Below the pieces are notes generated by a model. It searched no databases and was not told the DNA's origin. It saw only the letters and a program-made list of their open reading frames with translations. 64,000 nucleotides of DNA from Streptomyces griseus subsp. griseus (GTDB lineage: Bacteria; Actinomycetota; Actinomycetes; Streptomycetales; Streptomycetaceae). The first letter of the stretch is position 1. Each line of letters opens with the position of its first letter. Location of the stretch: contig NZ_JOJE01000027.1 of the NCBI RefSeq assembly GCF_000720255.1, positions 1-64,000 on the forward strand. Reading direction: 5' to 3'. The position numbers were made by a program, and so were the translations under genes. Below are positions 16,658 to 24,724 of this stretch, piece after piece.

Positions 16658-17232
16658 CCCAGCCGCCTCACGACGAGCCCACCGCCTCCAGCCCCGAGGA
16701 ACTGCGCGAGCAGGTCGAGCAGACCCGGACCGAGCTCGGGGAGACGGTCGAGGCACTCGCGGCGAAGACCGACGTCAAGGCGCACGCCCAGGAGAAGGCC
16801 GCCGAGGGCAAGGAACAGGCCGCCGCGAAGGCCGGAGAGCTGAAGGAACAAGCCGTGGTGAAGACCGCGGAACTGAAGGAACAAGCCGTGGTGAAGACCG
16901 CGGAACTGAAGGAACAAGCCGTGGTGAAGACCGTGGAACTGAAGGAACAAGCCGTGGTGAAGGCCGGGGAACTGAAGGCTAAGGCCGCCGACCTGGCCCA
17001 CCAGGCGCAAAACCGCCTGCCCGACCCCGTCAAGGACAAGGCCACCCAAGCCACCGAGCAGGCCCGGGCCAAGGCCGCCCAGGCCGGTCAGCTGTGGCAG
17101 GACGAGGCGCCCGAGCCGGTTCGGCAGAAGACCGCCCAAGGGGCGCAGCTGGCGTGTGACAACCGCAAGGTGCTGCTGGCCGCGGCGGGCGTGGCCGTCC
17201 TGGTGTGGCTGACCTGCCGCCGCAAGGGGTGA
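16654..17232 (+). CDS. DUF3618 membrane-anchored protein with 11-residue tandem repeats
   Basis: The protein is 192 aa. The N-terminal 'SSPEELREQVEQTRTELGET' and 'VEALAAKTDVKAHAQEK' are the DUF3618 signature. An Ala/Lys/Glu-rich helical rod follows, with four near-perfect copies of an 11-residue unit (ELKEQAVVKTA) at residues about 62-105, then more apolipoprotein- or LEA-like helix. The C-terminal helix 'VLLAAAGVAVLVWLTCRRKG' is probably a tail anchor. Translation is coupled to the holin-like gene by ATGA. The number of repeats probably varies between strains. Confidence 0.85.
   Translation: MTQPPHDEPTASSPEELREQVEQTRTELGETVEALAAKTDVKAHAQEKAAEGKEQAAAKAGELKEQAVVKTAELKEQAVVKTAELKEQAVVKTVELKEQAVVKAGELKAKAADLAHQAQNRLPDPVKDKATQATEQARAKAAQAGQLWQDEAPEPVRQKTAQGAQLACDNRKVLLAAAGVAVLVWLTCRRKG
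16837..16968 (+). repeat. 33-bp in-frame tandem repeat, four copies
   Basis: Each unit begins 'gaactgaaggaacaagccgt' (first copy 'gagctgaag') and is 33 bases long. The copies differ at only a few positions. A partial fifth unit (gaactgaag) follows at 16969-16977. Near-identity at the DNA level points to recent expansion. Confidence 0.9.
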
Positions 17233-17236
17233 GCGG

Positions 17237-17311
17237 GTGAAGGCATCCGAGAACGCCTACAAGCCGGTCGGTCTCGCGCTCGGCGCCGTCAGCGGCACGC
17301 TGCCAGCCTGA
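17237..17311 (+). pseudogene. DUF4235 protein, truncated N-terminal stub
   Basis: GTG 17237 opens 'KASENAYKPVGLALGAVSGT' and then hits a stop at 17309-17311, only 24 codons. The sequence matches the start of DUF4235 small membrane proteins (K-x-x-Y-K-P-V-G-L-x-x-G-x-x-x-G). The rest is missing, so this is a deletion or rearrangement end, just downstream of the DUF3618 gene. Confidence 0.65.
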
Positions 17312-17700
17312 CAGCGGAGGGCTCGACGGCGTGCAGCATGGCCGGCACGTCCATCAGGCCGTGGGCGCAATCTGCGACCGCCTGGTCGGGCCAGGCGACC
17401 GGTGCGACTTCCGACGCCGTCGGTTCCGACAACCGACCTGCCTGGTGAAAGCCCGCAAGCACCCGGTCATTGGGCCTCGGCTCGACGACCTCGCCCAGGC
17501 GGGCGCTCTCGGCCTCTTCCCCAGCCTGGGCACACGCGCCTGCCCACGGTCCCCGGTTCGAGACGGTGTGGAGCTCGACGGCGGACACGCTGCCGGTGCA
17601 GACGTACTCGAGGACCTTCTCGACACCCGGGTCATTCCGACGGACGCGCCTCCCTCCCGCGTAAAGCAGACGACAGCAGCCCACAGGGAGGGATCGCGAC
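17312..17700. other. Intergenic stretch
   Basis: About 390 bases with open frames on both strands but no recognisable domain. It follows the broken DUF4235 gene and may be foreign or decayed sequence. Confidence 0.4.
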
Positions 17701-18756
17701 GTGGCAGGGCACATGGTCAGGGGCGTCAAAGGTGCGGTGATCGCGGCGGCGGCGATGGCGGCGCTGACCGCTTCACAGGCACCGGGTGCGGCCTCAGTGC
17801 GGGCCGCCGTACCAGCGGAGTGGCCCGCCGGACACGGGCCGAGCGTGTCCGGCGACACCCCGTACCGCACGGAGCTTCCTCCGCTGGCGCGGGCCCGGAC
17901 GGGGAAGAAGGCTTTGGTGGGCGGCGCCGCGCTGCCCGCGAGCGTCTTCGCCGCGTACCGGCACGCCGAGGCGGAGCTCGCGCGCACCGCGCCCGGCTGC
18001 CGCCTCAGGTGGCAGCTGCTGGCCGCGATCGGCCAGGTGGAGTCGGGGCAGGCCCAGGGCGGCCGGGTGACCGCGGCCGGCACGACCGTGACGCCGATTC
18101 TGGGTCCGCGCCTGGACGGCGGCGCCTTCGCCGTCGTACGGGACTCGGACGGTGGCGCGTACGACGAAGACGTGGTGTACGACCGGGCGGTCGGGCCGAT
18201 GCAGTTCATTCCGTCGACCTGGGTCAGCTGGGGCGCGGACGGGAACGGCGACGGGCGGGCCGACCCGGACAACATGTTCGACGCGGCGCTCGCCGCCGGG
18301 CGCTATCTGTGCGCGGCCGGAAGGGACCTGTCCGAGCCCGCCGGCCTGGACGGGGCGATCCTCGGCTACAACCACTCGGCGACGTATCTGCGCACGGTCA
18401 GGGCCTGGTACGCATACTTCCTCGAAGGTCACCGGGTGGTTCCTGACGACTCCGCCATGACGTCGATACAGCCCTCGCGTCAGCCCGGGCCTTCGGGGGC
18501 CAAGACCACACCGAAGCCGAAACCGTCACCTCGCCCGAGGGCCACACCGTCGTTGAAACCGTCCGCCCCCGCTTCGCCGTCGCCCTCCAACTCCCGTCCG
18601 GCGGACGGGAAAACGACGGAACTCGTGGTTCCCGTGCCCGACCCGTCCGTCAGCCTGCCCACCGACGACCCGCTCCCGAGCAGCGCTCCGCTGACCAGTA
18701 ACAACGGGAACTCGATGGCCTTCGCCCCCTCCACAACGGCGGCTACCGGGCGGTAA
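17701..18756 (+). CDS. Secreted lytic transglycosylase (SLT-like)
   Basis: The protein is 351 aa. An N-terminal hydrophobic segment ('VKGAVIAAAAMAALTASQAP') is a signal peptide or anchor. The catalytic domain has 'WQLLAAIGQVESGQAQGG' with the catalytic Glu, 'VGPMQFIPSTWVSWGADGNG' and 'YNHSATYLRTVRAWYAYF', typical of MltB/SLT-type lytic transglycosylases that cleave peptidoglycan glycans outside the cell. A Pro/Ser/Thr-rich tail follows. The start is GTG 17701. It lies on the same strand just before the sigma factor and mce operon, suggesting a cell-envelope module. Confidence 0.88.
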   Translation: MAGHMVRGVKGAVIAAAAMAALTASQAPGAASVRAAVPAEWPAGHGPSVSGDTPYRTELPPLARARTGKKALVGGAALPASVFAAYRHAEAELARTAPGCRLRWQLLAAIGQVESGQAQGGRVTAAGTTVTPILGPRLDGGAFAVVRDSDGGAYDEDVVYDRAVGPMQFIPSTWVSWGADGNGDGRADPDNMFDAALAAGRYLCAAGRDLSEPAGLDGAILGYNHSATYLRTVRAWYAYFLEGHRVVPDDSAMTSIQPSRQPGPSGAKTTPKPKPSPRPRATPSLKPSAPASPSPSNSRPADGKTTELVVPVPDPSVSLPTDDPLPSSAPLTSNNGNSMAFAPSTTAATGR

Positions 18757-18810
18757 TGTCGCCGCACGCCGGACGGGACGAGACCGGCGGGTGAGCGCGA
18801 AGGGGCCCTC

Positions 18811-19839
18811 ATGGCGACGGACATGCCTGCGGAGATACGAGCCGCCGACGACCGTTGGCAGCTCATGTGGAGCCACCGCGAGCAGTTGCTCAAGGTGGCC
18901 CGGCGCAGGTCGATGAGCCGAGAGGACGCCGAGGACGCGGTGCACGAGGCGATGCTGCGCGCGGCGGAGCGGCCCGACCTGGACGACGAGCGGCTCGCTG
19001 CCTGGCTGACGACGGTGACCATGCGGCTGTGTGTGGACCGCTATCGGCAGGTCAACCGCGAGGCCGAGGTCCGCACCAGCCCGACACTGGTCGCTCCCGG
19101 ACCGGTGCCGATCGAGGAGGCGGTGTGCGACCGGGCCGAGGCCAGGTGGCTGGCCAGGCGCAGCGGAGAGCTGCCCACCCGCCAGGCGGAGGCACTGCGG
19201 CTGAAGTCCGAGGACCTTGATGTGAGCCAGGTCGCCGTCCGGATGGGGCTGAGCTACCGGACCGTCGAATCCCTCCTTGCCCGTGCCCGGCGCACGCTGC
19301 GCGCCTCGCTCGCCGGGACGCTCGGGTTCGCGCTGTTCATGATCGGGCGGGGGCGGCTGCGGGCGGGCGGCAAGGCGCAGGCCGTGGCGGCCACGTCGGC
19401 GGCGGCGACCCTTGCGGTGGCGGGGTTCGTGCTGCCGTACACCCTCCACGGGGGCCGACCGGACACGCCGCCCCGGTCCGCCGCGTCCCCCGTGTCGGAC
19501 GCCGCCACCGCGACCGCGGGGCCCGACGGCGCCGACCGGACGCCCGCCCCGAGCACCCGCCAGTTGTCGGCCGCCTCGCCGACTCCCAGAGGGACGCCGT
19601 CGACCGGCACCCACGGCCGGTCGCTGCTGCCGCTGTCGGTGCCGTCCCTGCCGACGGCCTCACTGTCACCTGTGCCGGGCGTTCCCGAGGTCCCGAGCGT
19701 GCCGAAGTTGCCGAGCGTGCCCGGCCTCCCCGGCCTGCGGGACGCGTCCACGGCCCTGACGACGCTGCCGGCCGTCCCGGAGGCCTCCGCCACGCCGTCC
19801 GTCCCGGTCGCCGTACCGACGCCGACCGCCCTGCCGTAG
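18811..19839 (+). CDS. ECF-type sigma factor with C-terminal membrane segment and Pro-rich tail
   Basis: The protein is 342 aa. Region 2 is 'REDAEDAVHEAMLRAAERPD' with 'WLTTVTMRLCVDRYRQVNRE'; region 4 is 'LPTRQAEALRLKSEDLDVSQ' with 'MGLSYRTVESLLARARRTLR'. Unlike standard ECF factors (about 170-200 aa) it continues into one hydrophobic helix ('AQAVAATSAAATLAVAGFVL') and a Pro/Ser/Thr-rich tail of about 130 residues, predicted to be outside. It lies 95 bases upstream of the mce ATPase gene and may control it. I see no separate anti-sigma gene; the fused membrane segment could itself be regulatory. Confidence 0.87.
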   Translation: MATDMPAEIRAADDRWQLMWSHREQLLKVARRRSMSREDAEDAVHEAMLRAAERPDLDDERLAAWLTTVTMRLCVDRYRQVNREAEVRTSPTLVAPGPVPIEEAVCDRAEARWLARRSGELPTRQAEALRLKSEDLDVSQVAVRMGLSYRTVESLLARARRTLRASLAGTLGFALFMIGRGRLRAGGKAQAVAATSAAATLAVAGFVLPYTLHGGRPDTPPRSAASPVSDAATATAGPDGADRTPAPSTRQLSAASPTPRGTPSTGTHGRSLLPLSVPSLPTASLSPVPGVPEVPSVPKLPSVPGLPGLRDASTALTTLPAVPEASATPSVPVAVPTPTALP

Positions 19840-19934
19840 GCCGTCGAAAAAATCTCCCTCTCCCGCGACGGACCCCCCGCCTCTCCCCGTAGAGCAGATG
19901 TCGGAGCTGCTCCACGGGCCGAAAGGTGAAACGG

Positions 19935-20876
19935 ATGGGTGTCGAGATCTGTGTGGAAGGGCTGACCAAGTCCTTCGGTCACCAGGTCATCTGGCAGGAC
20001 GTCTCGCTGACGCTGCCCGCCGGGGAGGTCTCGGTCATGCTCGGCCCCTCGGGCACGGGCAAGTCCGTCTTCCTCAAGACGCTCGTGGGACTCCTGAAGC
20101 CGGACTGCGGCTCGGTGAAGATCGCGGGGCGTGACATCACCAGGCTCCGTGAGCACGAGCTGTACGAGGTGCGGAAGCTCTTCGGCGTGCTGTTCCAGGA
20201 CGGCGCCCTGTTCGGCTCGATGAACCTGTACGACAACATCGCCTTCCCGCTGCGCGAGCACACCCGCAAGTCCGAGAGCGAGATCCGGCGCATCGTGCTG
20301 GAGAAGATGGACATGGTCGGGCTGATCGGCTCGGAGGGGAAGCTGCCCGGCGAGATCTCCGGCGGGATGCGGAAGCGGGCCGGTCTCGCCCGCGCCCTCG
20401 TACTCGACCCCGAGATCATCCTCTTCGACGAACCCGACTCGGGCCTCGACCCGGTACGCGTCGCCTATCTCAACCAGCTCATCGTCGACCTCAACGCCCA
20501 GATCGACGCGACCTTCTTGATCGTCACGCACGACATCGCCTCGGCCCGCCAGGTCCCGGACAACATCGGGCTGCTGTTCCGGCGCGAGCTGGTCATGTTC
20601 GGGCCGCGTGAGGAGTTGCTGACCAGCGACGAGCCGGTCGTCCGGCAGTTCCTGAACGGCCGGATGCAGGGCCCGATCGGCATGGCGGAGGAGAAGGACG
20701 CCGCGCAGGTCGAGCAGGAGCTGGCCGCGCTGGGCGACGGCAGCAAGACCCCTGGCAGCCAGGCGCTGACTCCCCGCCTGCTGCCGGGACCGGGCATCAC
20801 CCGACCGCCCCGGTGGGAGGCGATCGCCCGGCACGAGGCCGAGCTGCGGCGCCGGAAGGCGGTGGCGGACGCATGA
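19935..20876 (+). CDS. Mce-system ABC transporter ATPase (Mkl/MlaF-like)
   Basis: The protein is 313 aa. Walker A is 'GPSGTGKS' (residues 37-44), the signature is 'GEISGGMRKRAGLARAL', Walker B is 'IILFDEPDSGLD' and the switch His is in 'IVTHDIAS'. The C-terminal extension of about 70 residues is typical of Mkl-type ATPases. It powers MCE-dependent lipid or sterol movement across the envelope. ATG 19935 follows GAAAGG at 19921-19926; an in-frame GTG at 19926 is less well placed. First gene of the operon; its stop overlaps the next start by ATGA. Confidence 0.94.
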   Translation: MGVEICVEGLTKSFGHQVIWQDVSLTLPAGEVSVMLGPSGTGKSVFLKTLVGLLKPDCGSVKIAGRDITRLREHELYEVRKLFGVLFQDGALFGSMNLYDNIAFPLREHTRKSESEIRRIVLEKMDMVGLIGSEGKLPGEISGGMRKRAGLARALVLDPEIILFDEPDSGLDPVRVAYLNQLIVDLNAQIDATFLIVTHDIASARQVPDNIGLLFRRELVMFGPREELLTSDEPVVRQFLNGRMQGPIGMAEEKDAAQVEQELAALGDGSKTPGSQALTPRLLPGPGITRPPRWEAIARHEAELRRRKAVADA

Positions 20877-21643
20877 GACTGTCACCGAGCGGAGCGCTGC
20901 GGCACTCGGGAAACCTGTTCGCGATGGCACTGGACGTCGTCCGGACCATGCCCCGAAGGCCGTTCCAGGCGAGGGAGTTCATTCAGCAGGCCTGGTTCGT
21001 CGCGAGCGTCACCATCCTCCCCACGGCCCTCGTGTCCATCCCGTTCGGCGCGGTGATCGCGCTGCAGATCGGCAGCCTGACCCGGCAGCTCGGTGCCCAG
21101 TCCTTCTCCGGGGCCGCCTCCGTCCTGGCGGTGCTGCGGGAGGCGTCGCCGATCGTCACCGCGCTGCTGATCGCGGGCGCGGGCGGCACGGCGATCTGCG
21201 CGGATCTCGGGGCGCGGAAGATCCGCGAGGAGATCGACGCGATGCAGGTGCTCGGCATCGACCCGATCCACCGGCTGGTCGTACCGCGCGTGCTGGCGTC
21301 GATGGTGGTGGCGGTGCTGCTCAACGGCTTGGTGTCGGTGGTCGGCGTGGCCGGCGGCTACTTCTTCAACGTCGTCCTGCAGCACGGCACGCCCGGCGCC
21401 TACCTGGCGTCCTTCACCACCCTGGCCCAGCTCTCCGACCTGTGGGCGGCGGAGATCAAGGCGCTGGTGTTCGGGGCGATCGCGGCCATCGTCGCCTCGT
21501 ACAAGGGGCTCACGGCGAAGGGCGGGCCGAAGGGCGTGGGCGACGCCGTGAACCAGTCGGTGGTGATCACCTTCATGTTGCTGTTCGTGACGAACTTCGT
21601 GATGACCGCGGTGTACTTCCAGGTCGTCCCGCAGAGAGGCTGA
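20873..21643 (+). CDS. YrbE/MlaE-type permease A of the mce system
   Basis: The protein is 256 aa with five or six hydrophobic helices. 'GTAICADLGARKIREEIDAM' and 'QVLGIDPIHRLVVPRVLASM' are the conserved MlaE family signature (E-E-I-D-A-x-x-x-x-G-I-x-P). ATG 20873 overlaps the ATPase stop. Forms the transmembrane core with the second permease. The C-terminus 'TNFVMTAVYFQVVPQRG' resembles YrbEA proteins. Confidence 0.94.
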   Translation: MRLSPSGALRHSGNLFAMALDVVRTMPRRPFQAREFIQQAWFVASVTILPTALVSIPFGAVIALQIGSLTRQLGAQSFSGAASVLAVLREASPIVTALLIAGAGGTAICADLGARKIREEIDAMQVLGIDPIHRLVVPRVLASMVVAVLLNGLVSVVGVAGGYFFNVVLQHGTPGAYLASFTTLAQLSDLWAAEIKALVFGAIAAIVASYKGLTAKGGPKGVGDAVNQSVVITFMLLFVTNFVMTAVYFQVVPQRG

Positions 21644-21645
21644 GC

Positions 21646-22449
21646 ATGGCGCTGTTGAGAAGTCTCGAGGAGCTGGGCAGCCAGCTCTCCTTCTACGGCC
21701 GCTCGCTGGCGTGGACGGGCCGCACCGTACGCCGCTACAAGAAGGAGATCCTGCGGCTGCTCGCCGAGGTGAGTTTCGGGCGCGGTGCCCTCGCGGTCGT
21801 GGGCGGCACGGTCGGCGTGATCGCCTTCCTGTCGTTCTTCACCGGCACGGAGGTGGGTCTGCAGGGGTACGCCGCACTGAACCAGCTCGGCACGTCCAAC
21901 TTCGTGGCGTTCCTGTCGGCGTACTTCAACACCCGGGAGATCGCCCCGCTGGTGGCCGGGCTGGCGCTGTCCGCGACGGTCGGCGCGGGGTTCACCGCCC
22001 AGCTCGGCGCGATGCGGATCAGCGAGGAGACCGACGCCCTCGAGGTCATGGGCGTGCCCTCGCTGCCGTTCCTGGTGACCACCCGGATGATCGCCGGTTT
22101 CGTCGCCGTCGTCCCGCTCTACGTGATCGGGCTGCTGTCCTCGTACTTCGCCGCCCGCACCATCACCACCGGCTACTACGGGCAGTCGGCGGGCACCTAC
22201 GACCACTACTTCCAGCAGTACCTGCCACCGGCCGACGTGCTGTGGTCCTTCGGAAAAGTGCTGGTCTTCGCCGTCCTGATCATCCTGGTGCACTGCTTCT
22301 ACGGCTACTACGCGAGCGGCGGCCCGGCGGGCGTCGGCGTCGCGGTGGGCCGCGCCGTGCGGACCTCGATCGTGGCGATCAACGTCCTTGATTTCTTCCT
22401 GTCGCTCGCGATCTGGGGCGCCAACACGACCGTTCGGATTGCGGGGTGA
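21646..22449 (+). CDS. YrbE/MlaE-type permease B of the mce system
   Basis: The protein is 267 aa. 'AGFTAQLGAMRISEETDALE' and 'VMGVPSLPFLVTTRMIAGFV' are the MlaE signature, and several transmembrane helices follow. Starts 2 bases after permease A ends; its stop overlaps the next gene's GTG. Pairs with permease A, as in actinobacterial mce loci where two yrbE genes precede six mce genes. Confidence 0.94.
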   Translation: MALLRSLEELGSQLSFYGRSLAWTGRTVRRYKKEILRLLAEVSFGRGALAVVGGTVGVIAFLSFFTGTEVGLQGYAALNQLGTSNFVAFLSAYFNTREIAPLVAGLALSATVGAGFTAQLGAMRISEETDALEVMGVPSLPFLVTTRMIAGFVAVVPLYVIGLLSSYFAARTITTGYYGQSAGTYDHYFQQYLPPADVLWSFGKVLVFAVLIILVHCFYGYYASGGPAGVGVAVGRAVRTSIVAINVLDFFLSLAIWGANTTVRIAG

Positions 22450-23690
22450 ACCGTATGAGGGTGCTGAGACTGCGGTTGTACGGCGTGGTGTTCATCGCCG
22501 TACTCGCACTGCTGTTGTCGCTGTCCGTCGCCGTGTACCAGCAGGTGTTCACCCCGGCCGTACGGATCGAGCTGGAGGCCGACAGCCTCGGCAACCAGCT
22601 CGACCCGCGGGCCGACGTCAAGCTGCGCGGGCTGCTGGTCGGCGAGGTGCGCGAGGTGCACGCCGACGGGGCAAAGGCGACGCTCGACATCGCGCTCAAG
22701 CCGGAGTACGTCCCCGACATCCCCTCCGACGTACGGGCGCGCCTGCTTCCCAAGACGCTGTTCGGTGAGAAGTACGTCGACCTGGTCGCGCCCGCACACT
22801 CAGCGGCCCGCCCGGTCCGGGCCGGTGATGTCATCACCCAGGACCGCACCCGCGTCGGCATCGAGGTCCAGCAGCTGATGAACGACCTGCTGCCGCTGCT
22901 GCGGACCGTGCAGCCCGCCAAGCTCAACGCCACACTCTCCGCCTTCGCCACCGCCCTCGAAGGGCGCGGCGACCGGATCGGCGACAACCTCACGCGCGTG
23001 GAGTCCTATCTGCACCGCCTCAATCCTCATCTGCCGTCCATGACCGAGGACTTCGCCCGCCTGGCCGATGTGGCCGAGGTGTACGGTGACGCGGCGCCGG
23101 ACCTGATGGACATCCTGCGCAACACGGTCACCACCAGCCGCACCGTGGTCGAGCAGCGGGACCGCATCGCGTCCGCGCTCACCACCACGGCCGGAGTGGC
23201 GGCCACCGCTGACGACTTCCTCCAGGCGAACGGCGACCGGCTGATCACCCTCGGCCGGGTCTCCCGCCCGACGCTGGAGCTCTTCGCCCGCTACTCGCCC
23301 GAGTACCCCTGCCTGCTTGCCGGCCTGGTCCACGAGGAGCAGGCCTCCGAGCAGGCGTTCCGGGGCGGCACCATGCACATCACCCTCGAGGTGGTGCGCC
23401 AGCAGGGGGCGTACCAGCCCGGTGAGGAGCCCCGGTACGCCGACCGGTCGGGGCCCAACTGCCGCGACCTGCCGCATCCTTCCGTGCCCGCGCCGGAAGT
23501 CCACCTCAACGACGGTTCCCAGCCGGGAAGTTCGGCTGGTCCGTCCGGTGTCTCCGCCACCCGGGCCGAGCAGCACGCCGTCGGCTCGCTCGTGTCGCCC
23601 GTGCTGGGCGTGCCCGCCGACGAGGTGCCGCCGGTCATGACGCTGCTGTTCGGGCCGATGGCGCGCGGGACGGCGGTGAGCGTCGCATGA
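22446..23690 (+). CDS. MCE family protein 1
   Basis: The protein is 414 aa. It has one N-terminal transmembrane helix ('LYGVVFIAVLALLLSLSVAV') and then the MCE domain ('VKLRGLLVGEVREVHADGAK', 'LLPKTLFGEKYVDLVAP'). A long helical region extends into the envelope. GTG 22446 overlaps the permease B stop (GTGA); ATG 22455 is an alternative. First of six consecutive MCE proteins that form a hexameric lipid tunnel. The closest equivalent is the MceA position. Confidence 0.93.
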   Translation: MNRMRVLRLRLYGVVFIAVLALLLSLSVAVYQQVFTPAVRIELEADSLGNQLDPRADVKLRGLLVGEVREVHADGAKATLDIALKPEYVPDIPSDVRARLLPKTLFGEKYVDLVAPAHSAARPVRAGDVITQDRTRVGIEVQQLMNDLLPLLRTVQPAKLNATLSAFATALEGRGDRIGDNLTRVESYLHRLNPHLPSMTEDFARLADVAEVYGDAAPDLMDILRNTVTTSRTVVEQRDRIASALTTTAGVAATADDFLQANGDRLITLGRVSRPTLELFARYSPEYPCLLAGLVHEEQASEQAFRGGTMHITLEVVRQQGAYQPGEEPRYADRSGPNCRDLPHPSVPAPEVHLNDGSQPGSSAGPSGVSATRAEQHAVGSLVSPVLGVPADEVPPVMTLLFGPMARGTAVSVA

Positions 23691-24724
23691 GAAGCACAGG
23701 CGCCCGGCAGACCACCGCCCCGCTGATCAAGTTCAGCCTCTTCGCGCTGGTGACGATCCTGGCGACGGCGCTGCTCGCCGCCACCATCGTCAACCTCTCC
23801 CTCACCCCCGGGCGCACCTACCGTGCCGTCTTCAGCGACGTCACCGGCCTGGAGAAGGGCGACGACATCCGGGTCGCCGGGGTACGGGTCGGTGAGGTCG
23901 AGGACATCCGGATCAAGGACCGCACACTGGCGGAGGTCACCTTCACCGCCGGCGCGGACCGGCCGCTGCTCACCAGCACCCACGCGGTCATCCGCTACCG
24001 GAACCTGGTCGGGCAGCGGTACGTCGCCCTGACCGAGGGCGCGGGCGACGGCACCCGGTTGAAGCCCGGCGCCACCATCCCGCTGTCGCGCACGCAGCCC
24101 GCGCTGGATCTCAACGCGCTGCTGAACGGCTTCAAACCGCTGTTCGCCGCGCTCAGCCCGCAGGACGTCAACCAGCTCGCCACCGAGATCGTCAAGACGC
24201 TGCAGGGCGAGGGCGGCACGGTCAACAGCCTTCTGGTGCACACGGCCTCGCTCACCACGACGCTGGCCAATCGCGACAAGCTGATCGGTTCGGTGATCGA
24301 CAACCTGAACACCGTGCTGGCGACGCTGGACAAGCGCGGCACCCGCTTCTCCGCGCTGCTCAAGCAGCTTCGGCGGGTGATCTCGGGTCTGTCCGCCGAC
24401 CGCAAGCCCATCGGGGAGTCACTGGTGGGCCTCGGCGACCTGACGGAGGCCACCTCGGGGCTGCTGAAGGACGCGCGGCCGCCGCTGAAGGACGACATCG
24501 CCGGGCTGGCTGGTCTCACCGGAACGCTGAACGACAACGACAAGACGGTGGAGGGCGTGCTGAAGCGGCTGCCGAACAAGCTGAACGCACTGACGGGGGC
24601 CGCGTCCTACGGCTCATGGTTCAACTTCTACCTCTGCGACTTCGACGGCCGGATCGTGCTCCCGAAGACGAAGCAGGTACTCGCTCCCGACCTGCACGTG
24701 GCGAGGGCGAGGTGCGGATCGTGA
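23687..24724 (+). CDS. MCE family protein 2
   Basis: The protein is 345 aa. N-terminal transmembrane helix 'LFALVTILATALLAATIVNL', then the MCE domain 'FSDVTGLEKGDDIRVAGVRV' and 'IRYRNLVGQRYVALTEGAG', then helical periplasm-side sequence. ATGA overlap with the previous gene. The C-terminal 'WFNFYLCDFDGRIVLP' resembles MceB-type proteins. Confidence 0.93.
   Translation: MRSTGARQTTAPLIKFSLFALVTILATALLAATIVNLSLTPGRTYRAVFSDVTGLEKGDDIRVAGVRVGEVEDIRIKDRTLAEVTFTAGADRPLLTSTHAVIRYRNLVGQRYVALTEGAGDGTRLKPGATIPLSRTQPALDLNALLNGFKPLFAALSPQDVNQLATEIVKTLQGEGGTVNSLLVHTASLTTTLANRDKLIGSVIDNLNTVLATLDKRGTRFSALLKQLRRVISGLSADRKPIGESLVGLGDLTEATSGLLKDARPPLKDDIAGLAGLTGTLNDNDKTVEGVLKRLPNKLNALTGAASYGSWFNFYLCDFDGRIVLPKTKQVLAPDLHVARARCGS

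Noticed and set aside
16384..17139. Long minus-strand open frame opposite the holin-like and DUF3618 genes, with Leu/Gly repeats
   Set aside because: It mirrors the codon pattern of the plus-strand genes and its repeats are the complement of the 33-bp units. No family match.
17535..17580. T-loop-like 'ggttcgaga' suggesting a tRNA gene
   Set aside because: No acceptor or anticodon stem can be paired around it. No tRNA gene was found elsewhere in the window by eye.
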